DNA of 64,000 bases. Source: Paenisporosarcina quisquiliarum_A. Lineage in GTDB: Bacteria; Bacillota; Bacilli; Bacillales_A; Planococcaceae. Below are positions 1-7,486 of the stretch, piece by piece (the first letter of the stretch is position 1; each line of letters begins with the position of its first letter). A model generated the notes under the pieces. It ran no database searches and was not told where the DNA came from. It saw nothing but the letters and a program-made list of their open reading frames with translations. The translations under genes were made by a program, and so were the position numbers. Where the stretch lies: NCBI RefSeq assembly GCF_043641925.1, contig NZ_JBHZRU010000001.1, positions 124,001-188,000 on the forward strand, given 5' to 3'.

Positions 1-28
1 AAGTAGGGTCTATCTCTTTTACATCTGG

Positions 29-36
29 CATATGTT
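29..36 (+). promoter_or_regulatory. Possible sigma-E -10 element of spoVM
   Basis: The octamer CATATGTT matches the -10 class used by the mother-cell sigma factor SigE (CATA followed by an AT-rich tail). It lies about 40 bases before the spoVM start. The -35 part (around 8-14) is only a loose match. spoVM is a SigE gene in Bacillus subtilis, which makes the reading plausible but not proven. Confidence 0.4.
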
Positions 37-76
37 TAGTTATAAGAAGCTCAGATGAATAAAAGGGAGTGGAAGT

Positions 77-181
77 ATGCGTGTTTATACGTTTAGATTA
101 CCTAAGATGGTGAGCGGTTTTGCAAGAATGTGTTTATCGTGGGTTCAAAAAGATGAAAAACCGAAAAAGAAAAACGAATAA
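77..181 (+). CDS. spoVM: Stage V sporulation protein SpoVM, with a long basic tail
   Basis: This 34-residue peptide is a small amphipathic helix protein that, in Bacillus, recognises the convex forespore membrane and anchors SpoIVA and the spore coat. The first residues MRVYTFRLPKMVSGFARM align with the known 26-residue peptide, including the conserved proline at position 9 and the basic residues at 2, 7 and 10. The ribosome site GGGAG at 64-68 precedes the ATG. The extra C-terminal tail EKPKKKNE makes it eight residues longer than the B. subtilis form and is strongly basic. Its place next to rpmB is the same as in B. subtilis. It is too short for most automatic gene callers. The identification rests on alignment by eye plus synteny. 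Confidence 0.85.
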   Translation: MRVYTFRLPKMVSGFARMCLSWVQKDEKPKKKNE

Positions 182-183
182 AA

Positions 184-217
184 GCCAGGCTGACAATTGT
201 CGGCCTGGCATTATTTT
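184..217 (+). terminator. Rho-independent terminator of spoVM
   Basis: GCCAGGC (184-190) pairs with GCCTGGC (203-209), and the inner GACAATTGTC is itself self-complementary, giving a continuous stem with one T-G wobble. It is followed by ATTATTTTT. It begins three bases after the spoVM stop. Confidence 0.9.
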
Positions 218-436
218 TGTGCAATTTTAACGGTCTGGAACTTAATTTAATTCAAAGTTCTAATTTCTATTATAGAATTCGGGCTTTTAATAAGAGTCAA
301 ATAAAGCTTAGGTCGACGTTCACTACTTGTTATTGTGCGGTATTTTACTTTAGCAATCAAAAAAATTATGCTCATAATAAGTATTTGATTATAAGGATTT
401 ATAATTGTAAACAAACTAATTTAAATATATTTTTAA

Positions 437-558
437 TGATTGAAATGGAGGCGGCGACTCCGAGAGGATTAGCAAGAGCTTTAGACCCTGGACTGAGCCT
501 CGCGAAGGAAGCGGCTAAAGCCTTGCCCTCCGGAAAGCGTCCGCTGAAATGAAAATCA
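437..558 (+). repeat. GC-rich intergenic repeat, copy A
   Basis: This copy starts TGATTGAAATGGAGGCGGCG and ends with GCGTCCGC, then GAAATGAAAATCA. Its core (GGAGGCGGCGACTCC, then CTTTAGACCCTGGACTGAG, then CCCTCCGGAAAGCGTCCG) is nearly identical to copy B at 3370-3528, which carries about 39 extra bases inside. The GC content is far above the flanks. Ends are imperfectly inverted. It carries no coding sequence, so it is a non-autonomous dispersed repeat. Confidence 0.85.
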
Positions 559-569
559 TTAGTTGACAA

Positions 570-712
570 TTGACAAGAAATAATAAAAAATTACCATTAA
601 TAACTTTTGGTAAACATCTGATTGCCAGAGTATGTTTTATGAAATTGACTCAATAAAGTAAGTAAAAGATGTATCTTGACATACAATTCTTTCCGCAAGG
701 AAAGTTTTTTAA
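570..712 (+). ncRNA. Candidate small RNA between spoVM and rpmB (about 604-712)
   Basis: A promoter-like pair TTGACA (570-575) and TACCAT (592-597), with 16 bases between, precedes about 105 bases that end in a textbook terminator at 689-710. No gene lies between, so the terminator otherwise has nothing to terminate. The -10 is imperfect and no known RNA family was recognised. It could instead be relic sequence from a lost gene. Confidence 0.3.
689..710 (+). terminator. Orphan intrinsic terminator
   Basis: CTTTCC (689-694) and GGAAAG (699-704) form a perfect stem around a GCAA tetraloop, followed by six T. It lies about 500 bases beyond spoVM and its own terminator, and faces the rpmB terminator on the other strand. 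Confidence 0.8.
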
Positions 713-732
713 AAGGAAAAAAGACAAACAAA

Positions 733-778
733 AAAAGACATAAGCTTGCACCGATTAAGGAGCGAGATTATGTCTTTT
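733..778 (-). terminator. Terminator of rpmB; hairpin family copy 1
   Basis: Read on the minus strand, AAAAGACATAA pairs with TTATGTCTTTT and a T-rich run follows. The loop contains TCGGTGCAAGCT, which recurs in the hairpin at 32585-32624 and, less exactly, at 19019-19046. Confidence 0.85.
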
Positions 779-795
779 CGTTTGGACGCGAATGA

Positions 796-984
796 TTATA
801 CGCGCTCAACTTTACCTGATTTTAATGCTCTTGCAGAAACCCATACACGTTTTGGTTTACCGTCTACAAGGATACGAACTTTTTGTAAGTTAGCTCCCCA
901 AGTACGTTTAGTTGAGTTCATTGCGTGAGAACGAGCATTACCTGCACGAGCTTTACGCCCAGAAATTACACAAACTTTTGGCAT
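796..984 (-). CDS. rpmB: 50S ribosomal protein L28
   Basis: This 62-residue protein of the large ribosomal subunit matches B. subtilis L28 over its full length. The block RSHAMNSTKRTWGANLQKVR and the end SARALKSGKVERV are diagnostic. It has only one cysteine, so it is the zinc-free form. It is the only gene on the minus strand, convergent with spoVM and divergent from yloU, as in B. subtilis. A strong GAGGAGG ribosome site lies before the start, and a promoter and a terminator are both visible, so it is a single-gene unit. Confidence 0.97.
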   Translation of the reverse strand: MPKVCVISGRKARAGNARSHAMNSTKRTWGANLQKVRILVDGKPKRVWVSARALKSGKVERV

Positions 985-1050
985 ATTTTTTCCTCCTCAT
1001 AAAAAGAAGCTGAAAGATTTTTTTCAGTTCGATATTTCACATACTTTAAT

Positions 1051-1079
1051 AAGTTACCATATTCTAATTAGCTTTGCAA
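1051..1079 (-). promoter_or_regulatory. Sigma-A promoter of rpmB
   Basis: On the minus strand, TTGCAA (1074-1079) and TAACTT (1051-1056) are 17 bases apart, and the -10 has an extended TG one base upstream. A short hairpin with CTGAAA and TTTCAG arms lies in the leader. Confidence 0.5.
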
Positions 1080-1109
1080 GATGTATTCACACCTCTTTCA
1101 AGAATAAAG

Positions 1110-1150
1110 CCTTTACAGACAAATGTAGACGAATGTAAAGGTTTTCTTTT
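1110..1150 (+). terminator. Terminator-like hairpin between rpmB and yloU
   Basis: CCTTTACA (1110-1117) pairs with TGTAAAGG (1134-1141), followed by TTTTCTTTT. No plus-strand gene lies upstream within 900 bases, so its role is unclear; it may insulate yloU. Confidence 0.5.
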
Positions 1151-1175
1151 ATAATCAACTTTTGTGTAGTACAAT
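1147..1175 (+). promoter_or_regulatory. Possible promoter of yloU-fakA
   Basis: TACAAT at 1170-1175 is a good -10. The -35 (TTTTAT, 1147-1152, 17-base spacing) is poor and overlaps the end of the preceding hairpin. Confidence 0.4.
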
Positions 1176-1212
1176 TATGGGTAGTCAAAATGGATTATAA
1201 GGAGGCATTCCT

Positions 1213-1575
1213 ATGTCAATTGAATTGAATAACGAATTTGGGCAAATCGATATTTCAAATGATGTGGTGGCTCAGATTGCAGGTGGAGCAGCCATTGAAT
1301 GTTATGGAATCGTTGGTATGGCGTCAAAACACCAAATTAAAGATGGTCTAACAGACATTTTACGAAAAGAAAATTTTGCAAAAGGTGTTGTCGTACGTCA
1401 ACAAGGTAATGATCTTCATATCGATATGTACATAGTGATAAGCTACGGAACAAAAGTTTCAGAAGTGGCTTACCAAGTTCAATCGAAAGTTAAATACACA
1501 TTGAATAAAACATTAGGCTTAGCAGTGAAATCAGTAAATATCTATGTACAAGGTGTTCGTGTAACGAACCCATAA
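1213..1575 (+). CDS. yloU: Asp23/YloU family alkaline-shock-like protein
   Basis: This 120-residue protein belongs to the Asp23 family (DUF322). The family includes membrane-associated envelope-stress proteins of Gram-positive bacteria. The block VAQIAGGAAIECYGIVGM near residues 19-36 and the end VKSVNIYVQGVRV are typical. There is no signal peptide or membrane helix. A clean ATAAGGAGG ribosome site fixes the ATG. It sits 17 bases before fakA, the same pair as yloU-yloV in B. subtilis. Family membership is clear; the exact role of this paralogue is not known. Confidence 0.92.
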   Translation: MSIELNNEFGQIDISNDVVAQIAGGAAIECYGIVGMASKHQIKDGLTDILRKENFAKGVVVRQQGNDLHIDMYIVISYGTKVSEVAYQVQSKVKYTLNKTLGLAVKSVNIYVQGVRVTNP

Positions 1576-1592
1576 GAGGAGGAAATATAGAC

Positions 1593-3260
1593 ATGAAGTC
1601 TTTAGACGGTATTCAATTTGCAGAAATGGTGAAGATGGGTGCATTTCATCTATTTCAAAATGCAGATTATGTGGATGCGCTAAATGTATTTCCCGTTCCC
1701 GATGGGGATACAGGAACGAACATGAATTTATCTATGTCATCTGGAGCTAAAGAGACAGAAGCTCATGCAGTAGCTCATATTGGTAAAACTTCACAAGCCT
1801 TATCAAAAGGATTATTGATGGGTGCGCGTGGAAATTCCGGCGTTATTTTATCTCAATTATTTAGAGGTTTCGGAAAAGATGTCGAGTCACATGCAACACT
1901 TGACGCAAAAACATTTGCACATGCTCTTAAACATGGAGTTGATACTGCTTATAAAGCGGTAATGAAACCAGTTGAAGGAACCATTTTAACTGTCGCAAAA
2001 GATGCAGCGAATCGCGCTGTAAAAGTTGCTGAAACAAGTGACGATATTATTTTTGTAATGGATGAAATGTTAAAAGAAGCAAAAGCTTCATTAGAACGTA
2101 CACCTGATTTACTTCCTGTATTAAAAGAAGTAGGTGTCGTCGATAGTGGCGGTCAAGGTTTAGTTTATGTATATGAAGGTTTTGTTGCATGTTTAAAAGG
2201 TGAGCAATTACCAGAAAAAACATCAGCTTATTCCATGGATGATTTAGTCAATGCTGAGCATCACAAAAATGTTCAAGGATTCATGGATACTTCAGACATT
2301 GAGTTTGGATACTGCACAGAATTTATGGTGAAATTCATTCCTGAGAAAGTTTCGGAAAATCCATTTGATGAAACGAATTTCAGAAATTCGTTAAGCGAAC
2401 TTGGTGATTCTTTACTTGTTATATCTGATGATGAAATTGCAAAAGTTCACATTCACTCTGAACAACCTGGTGCTTGTTTAGCATATGGTCAAAAGTTTGG
2501 AGATCTAATCAAAATTAAAATCGAAAATATGCGTCAACAACACGCTGAAATCGTAGGCGATGATTACAAAAAAGAACAGCCAAAAGCTGCTCCTACTAAA
2601 AAACATCCATACGCCGTTGTAACGGTTGCAATGGGTACAGGAATTTCCGAGTTGCTAAAAAGTGTAGGGGCTAGTGCAGTTATTGAAGGTGGTCAAACGA
2701 TGAACCCTTCTACAGAAGATATTGTGAAAGCAATCGAATCTGTTGGGGCAGAAAAAGTGTTAATTTTACCAAATAACAAAAATATCATAATGGCAGCTGA
2801 ACAAGCAGCTGAAGTACTTGGTATTGAAGCAGCTGTAGTTCCCACAAAATCTGTACCTCAAGGAATGGCTGCTATTTTAGCCTTTAATCCAGAGGCATCT
2901 GTTGAAGATAACAAACGCAATATGACAAATGCATATGCTCATGTGAAAACAGGACAGGTGACGTTTGCTGTACGTGATACTTCAATTGACGGCGTCGAAA
3001 TTAAAAAAGACGACTTTATGGCGATTTCTGAAAGCAAGATTATCTTGGCAGCACCATCGTTAGATGAAGTTTCGAAGACACTTTTAAAAGACCTTGTCGA
3101 CGAAGATTCAGAAATCATCACAATTATTTATGGTGAAGATGTTACTGAAGAAGATGCTAATAAATTAGCTGCGTTTGTAGAAGATGAATTTTCAGATGCA
3201 GAAGTTGAAGTCTATAACGGGAAGCAACCATTGTATCCATATATAATTTCAGTTGAATAA
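1593..3260 (+). CDS. fakA: Fatty acid kinase, ATP-binding subunit FakA (YloV)
   Basis: This 555-residue protein is a DAK2-domain kinase. In the FakAB system it phosphorylates fatty acids that a FakB carrier presents, feeding them into the PlsX/PlsY phospholipid route. The DAK2 nucleotide site shows as NVFPVPDGDTGTNMN (residues 31-45, with D37 and D39) and ARGNSGVILSQLFRGF around residue 80. The middle and C-terminal DegV-related part follows (for example FGYCTEFMVKF). It is co-transcribed with yloU and is followed by a strong terminator. No fakB gene is in the window. plsX is about 5 kb downstream. Confidence 0.93.
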   Translation: MKSLDGIQFAEMVKMGAFHLFQNADYVDALNVFPVPDGDTGTNMNLSMSSGAKETEAHAVAHIGKTSQALSKGLLMGARGNSGVILSQLFRGFGKDVESHATLDAKTFAHALKHGVDTAYKAVMKPVEGTILTVAKDAANRAVKVAETSDDIIFVMDEMLKEAKASLERTPDLLPVLKEVGVVDSGGQGLVYVYEGFVACLKGEQLPEKTSAYSMDDLVNAEHHKNVQGFMDTSDIEFGYCTEFMVKFIPEKVSENPFDETNFRNSLSELGDSLLVISDDEIAKVHIHSEQPGACLAYGQKFGDLIKIKIENMRQQHAEIVGDDYKKEQPKAAPTKKHPYAVVTVAMGTGISELLKSVGASAVIEGGQTMNPSTEDIVKAIESVGAEKVLILPNNKNIIMAAEQAAEVLGIEAAVVPTKSVPQGMAAILAFNPEASVEDNKRNMTNAYAHVKTGQVTFAVRDTSIDGVEIKKDDFMAISESKIILAAPSLDEVSKTLLKDLVDEDSEIITIIYGEDVTEEDANKLAAFVEDEFSDAEVEVYNGKQPLYPYIISVE

Positions 3261-3271
3261 ATAATTCATTC

Positions 3272-3309
3272 CAATCAGCGAATCATAATGGTTCGCTGAT
3301 TGTTTTTTT
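3272..3309 (+). terminator. Terminator of yloU-fakA
   Basis: CAATCAGCGAA (3272-3282) pairs perfectly with TTCGCTGATTG (3292-3302), followed by a run of T. A near copy of this hairpin occurs at 3555-3586. Confidence 0.93.
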
Positions 3310-3369
3310 ATACAAAAAATATTTTTTACAAAATCACAAAGTTTAACTATGCATTTCCAGTGTTTTTTG

Positions 3370-3528
3370 TTGATTGAAATGGAGGCGGCGACTCCGAGGG
3401 GAATAGCAGATGTTTTCTGCACCGAAAGCGAAGCGGCAGGTGCATGAGCTTTAGACCCTGGACTGAGCTCGCGAAGGAAGCGGCTAAAGCCTTGCCCTCC
3501 GGAAAGCGTCCGTTGCAATGGAAATCAA
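3370..3528 (+). repeat. GC-rich intergenic repeat, copy B (long form)
   Basis: It starts TTGATTGAAATGGAGGCGGC and ends CAATGGAAATCAA, so the ends TTGATT and AATCAA are inverted. It matches copy A except for about 39 extra bases (GCAGATGTTTTCTGCACCG, then a GAAGCGGCAGGTGCAT segment). It is flanked on both sides by near-identical terminator hairpins. Confidence 0.87.
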
Positions 3529-3554
3529 TACTTTTAATAATATACAGTCTGAAA

Positions 3555-3586
3555 CAGCGAATCATTTAGATTCGCTGATTTTTTAG
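3555..3586 (+). terminator. Second copy of the fakA-type terminator
   Basis: CAGCGAATC (3555-3563) pairs with GATTCGCTG (3569-3577) around ATTTA, followed by ATTTTTT. It shares the arms and the loop start of the hairpin at 3272-3302, but no gene lies between the two. Confidence 0.75.
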
Positions 3587-3624
3587 GTACAGATGAAAGC
3601 GCATTCATTATAAATAATAAATTT

Positions 3625-3653
3625 TTGTTAAAGTCAATCTTATGATGTAATAT
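3625..3653 (+). promoter_or_regulatory. Sigma-A promoter of sdaAB-sdaAA-recG
   Basis: TTGTTA (3625-3630) and TAATAT (3648-3653) are spaced by 17 bases. The resulting leader is about 90 bases and no riboswitch was recognised in it. Confidence 0.6.
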
Positions 3654-3747
3654 GAAGTAAGATAATCGTATTTTCGAAGTTTACTATGTTCATACAAAGA
3701 GTGTTCATAAAACTTTTCCGATTTTAAACTTATTTGGAGGGCTATAT

Positions 3748-4410
3748 ATGAAATTTAAATCGGTTTTTGACATCATAGGTCCCGTAATGATTGGACCATC
3801 TTCCTCACATACAGCCGGAGCTGCAAGAATTGGGCGAGTGGCACGTGATTTATTTGGCAGACAACCCGCTTGGGCAAAAATATATTTATATGGTTCTTTT
3901 GCTGAAACATATAAGGGTCATGGTACAGACATCGCTATTGTTGGAGGATTATTAGATTTTGATACGTTTGATGAGCGAATTAAAACTTCCTTTGAATTAG
4001 CGAAACAAGTAGGTATGACATATGAATTTATTCCTGAAAGTGCACATACAGAGCACCCAAATACAGCGCGAGTAGTAATTGGTGATCAGGATGGTGAGAT
4101 GGAGATGATCGGAATTTCTATCGGCGGTGGAAAAATAGAAATTACTGAACTTAATGGTTTCCCGCTTAGACTTTCTGGTAATCATCCAGCCATTTTAGTT
4201 GTACATGACGATAAACCTGGTAGTATCGCTAAAGTAGCCACTTGTTTGGCAGAACAAAATATTAACATCGGTCATATGGAAGTTTCTCGCAAAGAACAAG
4301 GACAGATGGCTTTAATGGTAATTGAAGTGGATGATCCAATTGATCATACAATTTTAGATCAAATCGCGATGTTACCTTATATAACCCAGGTAACTCAAAT
4401 CGCAGAGTAA
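3748..4410 (+). CDS. sdaAB: L-serine dehydratase, iron-sulfur-dependent, beta subunit
   Basis: With SdaAA this 220-residue protein deaminates L-serine to pyruvate and ammonia. The N-terminal beta domain carries GPVMIGPSSSHTAGAARIG (residues 11-29), the family signature. A C-terminal ACT domain starts near residue 150 (ILVVHDDKPGSIAKVA) and ends with the MALMVIEVD strand. The split into separate beta and alpha chains is the Bacillus and Clostridium type. The start has the ribosome site TTGGAGGG. It sits 14 bases before sdaAA, so both are translated from one mRNA. Confidence 0.96.
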   Translation: MKFKSVFDIIGPVMIGPSSSHTAGAARIGRVARDLFGRQPAWAKIYLYGSFAETYKGHGTDIAIVGGLLDFDTFDERIKTSFELAKQVGMTYEFIPESAHTEHPNTARVVIGDQDGEMEMIGISIGGGKIEITELNGFPLRLSGNHPAILVVHDDKPGSIAKVATCLAEQNINIGHMEVSRKEQGQMALMVIEVDDPIDHTILDQIAMLPYITQVTQIAE

Positions 4411-4424
4411 AGGAGACATTTATT

Positions 4425-5321
4425 ATGAAAGTATTATTTCGTAATGTTAAAGAATTAGTAGAATTAGCAACAAGTGAAAATAAATTAATTTCAGAATTAA
4501 TGATTGAACAAGAAATACTTGTGACTCGGAGAACTCGAGAAGAAATCATGAATCAAATGGATCAAAATTTAACGGTAATGGAACAAGCTGTTGAAAAAGG
4601 ATTAAAAGGTGTTCAATCTACTTCTGGTTTAACAGGTGGGGATGCAGTACTTATTCAAAATTATATGAAGAATAAAAAGCCATTATCAGGCATGCTGTTA
4701 CTTGATGCTGTGAGTAAAGCTGTAGCGACGAATGAAGTGAACGCTGCAATGGGTACGATTTGTGCTACCCCAACTGCTGGTTCAGCTGGTGTTGTGCCTG
4801 GTACATTATTTGCTGTGCAAAATCAGTTAAATCCTACTCGCGAAGAAATGATTCGTTATTTATTTACATCAGGAGCATTCGGCTTTGTCGTTGCAAATAA
4901 TGCCTCCATTTCTGGTGCAGCAGGTGGATGTCAAGCTGAAGTAGGTTCGGCAGCAGCAATGGCTGCGGCAGCAATCGTTGAAATGTCAGGTGGAACGCCT
5001 GCGCAATGTGCAGAAGCTTTTGCCATTACAATGAAAAATATGCTAGGTCTTGTTTGCGATCCTGTTGCTGGTTTAGTAGAAGTTCCATGTGTGAAACGTA
5101 ATGCGATGGGTGCTTCAAATGCACTAGTAGCTGCAGACATGGCACTTGCTGGTGTAACAAGTCGTATTCCATGTGACGAAGTGATTGGTGCAATGTTTAA
5201 AATTGGTCAACAAATGCCTTCATCACTAAGAGAAACGGCACGTGGTGGTTTAGCAGCGACACCAACAGGTATTGCTTTAGCTGAAAAAATCTTTGGTAAG
5301 GCGGCCGTTGAAAGTGAGTGA
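4425..5321 (+). CDS. sdaAA: L-serine dehydratase, iron-sulfur-dependent, alpha subunit
   Basis: This 298-residue protein is the catalytic subunit that holds the labile iron-sulfur cluster. The cluster cysteines lie in three blocks: GTICATPTAGSAGVVPG (about 108-124), AAGGCQAEVGSAAAM (about 164-178) and GLVCDPVAGLVEVPC (about 206-220). The length is normal for the family. It follows sdaAB closely and its last bases overlap the start of recG, so serine breakdown and DNA repair are co-transcribed here as in some other Bacillales. Confidence 0.96.
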   Translation: MKVLFRNVKELVELATSENKLISELMIEQEILVTRRTREEIMNQMDQNLTVMEQAVEKGLKGVQSTSGLTGGDAVLIQNYMKNKKPLSGMLLLDAVSKAVATNEVNAAMGTICATPTAGSAGVVPGTLFAVQNQLNPTREEMIRYLFTSGAFGFVVANNASISGAAGGCQAEVGSAAAMAAAAIVEMSGGTPAQCAEAFAITMKNMLGLVCDPVAGLVEVPCVKRNAMGASNALVAADMALAGVTSRIPCDEVIGAMFKIGQQMPSSLRETARGGLAATPTGIALAEKIFGKAAVESE

Positions 5322-7362
5322 TCAATCGCTACAACCGGTTACCATTTTAAAAGGGATTGGAAGCGAAACACAAAATTCATTAGCCGAAATGGGCATTACC
5401 ACACTTCATGATTTGGTTATGAAGTTTCCTTATCGCCATGAAGATTTTAGATTGAAAAACATTGCAGAAACACCGCATAATGAACGGATTACAGTGGAGG
5501 GAAGGGTCGATAGCGAACCTTCCGTTCTTTTTTTAGGGAAGAATAAATCACGTATGCAAATAAGGCTTCTTGTTGGACCTCACTTGATTAAAGTCGTTTT
5601 CTTTAATCAAGCTTATTTGAAGTCGAAAATTTCCATCGGACAAATCATTACGGTTACTGGGAAATGGGATCGAGGTCGACAAGCAATCAGTGTGTCGAAC
5701 TATTCGCCAGGACCTAAAACAGATCAAGTTGATTTTGAACCAATGTATAGTTTAAAGGGAAATTTAAAGCAAAAGACTTTTCGGAAATTCATGAGACAAG
5801 CATTGCATGAAGTTGGTCCTTCTTTGCAAGATTGCTTACCAAATCATATAAGAGAAACTTATAAATTAATGCCGGTGAACGAGGCGTTAGAAGGTGTTCA
5901 TTTTCCGATTGATGCAGAACATGTTAAGCAAGCTCGAAGAAGGTTTGTCTATGAAGAACTTCTGTTATTCCAATTAAAAATGCAAGCCATAAAAAAAGTG
6001 CGAAAAGAACAAAATCGAGGCATTTCAATTACTTACGATGTTCAACAACTCAAATCGATGATTTCTACGTTACCTTATGAATTGACCGGTGCTCAAAAAC
6101 GAGTAGTGAATGAAATTTGCAAAGATTTAAAAGAACCACATCGAATGAATCGGTTGTTGCAAGGTGATGTTGGTTCAGGGAAAACAGTGGTCGCAGCCAT
6201 CTCCTTGTATGCTGTAATTACGGCTGGTTATCAAGGTGCTTTAATGGCACCTACAGAAATTTTAGCGGAACAGCATGCTGCTTCTTTACATGAATGGCTT
6301 GCACCTTTAGGTATTCGAATTGCTTTATTAACCGGTTCAACTAAAGTGAAAGCACGTAGAATTTTGTTGGAACAATTAGTTGCTGGAGAAATTGATTTGT
6401 TAATTGGAACGCATGCCTTGATTCAACCAGATGTTGAATTTAAGCATCTAGGATTGGTGATAACAGATGAGCAGCATCGTTTTGGTGTGGAACAAAGGAG
6501 AGTCTTAAGAGACAAAGGCATGAGTCCTGATGTGCTATTTATGACAGCTACGCCCATCCCAAGAACGCTTGCCATAACTGCTTTTGGAGAAATGGATGTT
6601 TCGATTATTGACGAGATGCCAGCTGGGCGTAAAGAGATCGAAACGCATTGGGTGAAAAAAGAGTTGTTTAACCAAGCGATAAAACGAATGGAATCAGAGT
6701 TGAAAGCTGGAAAACAAGCATATGTGATCTGCCCGCTTATTGAAGAATCAGAGAAACTAGATGTACAAAATGCGGTAGATGTTTTTGAACAATTATCTTC
6801 TATTTTCCATTCGAAATATCAAGTAGGATTGATGCACGGTCGTTTGCATTCGGATGAGAAGGACGAAGTGATGCGTTCATTTAGTGAAGGACAAGTACAG
6901 GTTCTAGTTTCAACAACGGTTGTTGAAGTTGGTGTTAACGTTCCGAATGCAACGTTTATGGTCATTTATGATGCAGAGAGATTTGGGTTAGCACAACTAC
7001 ATCAATTACGAGGACGAGTTGGACGAGGGTCAGATCAATCGTATTGTATTTTACTAGCAGATCCAAAAACAGAAGAAGGCAAAGAACGGATGATATCGAT
7101 GACTGAAACGAATGATGGATTCCGTTTAGCAGAAAAGGATTTAGAGTTGCGAGGACCTGGTGACTTTTTTGGTCGAAAACAAAGTGGATTGCCAGAGTTT
7201 AAAATGGCAGATCTTGTTCATGACTATCGTGCACTCGAAACAGCGAGGCAAGATGCAGAAAAATTTATGGCATCAGCTGAATTTTGGGTCAGTGATGAAA
7301 CGAAATGCTTGAGAGATTACCTACAACAATCAGGTGCGTTAGATGGAAATAGGATTGATTAA
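5314..7362 (+). CDS. recG: ATP-dependent DNA helicase RecG
   Basis: This 682-residue protein reverses stalled replication forks and processes branched DNA. It shows the N-terminal wedge/OB domain, Walker A QGDVGSGKT near residue 284, the DEQH box near residue 385, the TATPIPRTLAIT motif, and the C-terminal QLRGRVGRG motif. I chose GTG at 5314 because the ribosome site AAGGCGG (5298-5304) is 9 bases before it and the length then equals the B. subtilis protein. TTG codons at 5293 and 5308 in the same frame are too close to or upstream of that site. The gene overlaps sdaAA by 8 bases. Confidence 0.95.
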   Translation: MSDQSLQPVTILKGIGSETQNSLAEMGITTLHDLVMKFPYRHEDFRLKNIAETPHNERITVEGRVDSEPSVLFLGKNKSRMQIRLLVGPHLIKVVFFNQAYLKSKISIGQIITVTGKWDRGRQAISVSNYSPGPKTDQVDFEPMYSLKGNLKQKTFRKFMRQALHEVGPSLQDCLPNHIRETYKLMPVNEALEGVHFPIDAEHVKQARRRFVYEELLLFQLKMQAIKKVRKEQNRGISITYDVQQLKSMISTLPYELTGAQKRVVNEICKDLKEPHRMNRLLQGDVGSGKTVVAAISLYAVITAGYQGALMAPTEILAEQHAASLHEWLAPLGIRIALLTGSTKVKARRILLEQLVAGEIDLLIGTHALIQPDVEFKHLGLVITDEQHRFGVEQRRVLRDKGMSPDVLFMTATPIPRTLAITAFGEMDVSIIDEMPAGRKEIETHWVKKELFNQAIKRMESELKAGKQAYVICPLIEESEKLDVQNAVDVFEQLSSIFHSKYQVGLMHGRLHSDEKDEVMRSFSEGQVQVLVSTTVVEVGVNVPNATFMVIYDAERFGLAQLHQLRGRVGRGSDQSYCILLADPKTEEGKERMISMTETNDGFRLAEKDLELRGPGDFFGRKQSGLPEFKMADLVHDYRALETARQDAEKFMASAEFWVSDETKCLRDYLQQSGALDGNRID

Positions 7363-7364
7363 AG

Positions 7365-7431
7365 AGAATGCAAGATTTTATGATGGGCTGATTAATTACA
7401 AGGCTTTTTCATACAATCCTTGCATTCTTTT
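7365..7431 (+). terminator. Probable terminator after recG
   Basis: AGAATGCAAG (7365-7374) pairs with CTTGCATTCT (7419-7428), followed by TTTTATT. The loop is long (44 bases), so efficiency is uncertain. The right arm overlaps the -35 box of the fapR promoter. Confidence 0.6.
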
Positions 7432-7472
7432 TATTGTATTTATATACTGATATTAGTACCAAGTACTAATAT
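7420..7472 (+). promoter_or_regulatory. fapR promoter and FapR operator
   Basis: TTGCAT (7420-7425) and TATACT (7443-7448) are 17 bases apart. Directly after the -10, ATATTAGTAC (7450-7459) and GTACTAATAT (7463-7472) form a perfect 10-base inverted repeat around CAA. This matches the FapR box (TTAGTACC-type palindrome). FapR bound here would cover the start of transcription, so it should repress its own operon; malonyl-CoA would relieve this. Confidence 0.88.
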
Positions 7473-7486
7473 CGGACGGTGAAAGT

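Larger units (their letters stand above)
182..795. other. Gene-free stretch between spoVM and rpmB
   Basis: This 614-base interval holds the spoVM terminator, a GC-rich dispersed repeat (437-558), a possible promoter plus terminator pair that could make a small RNA (570-710), and the minus-strand terminator of rpmB. An open frame of 111 codons crosses the repeat, but it has no ribosome site and its composition follows the repeat, so it is not called a gene. Confidence 0.8.
3261..3747. other. Gene-free stretch between fakA and sdaAB
   Basis: This 487-base gap contains, in order, the fakA terminator, repeat copy B, a second hairpin almost identical to the first terminator, and the sdaAB promoter. 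Open frames of 72 and 89 codons on the minus strand run through the repeat and are rejected. Confidence 0.85.

Noticed and set aside
217..552. Open frame of 111 codons after spoVM
   Set aside because: It has no ribosome site, runs through the spoVM terminator tail and repeat copy A, and shows no recognisable protein pattern.
3249..3565. Two minus-strand open frames of 89 and 72 codons between fakA and sdaAB
   Set aside because: Both are produced by the GC-rich repeat copy B and lack ribosome sites.
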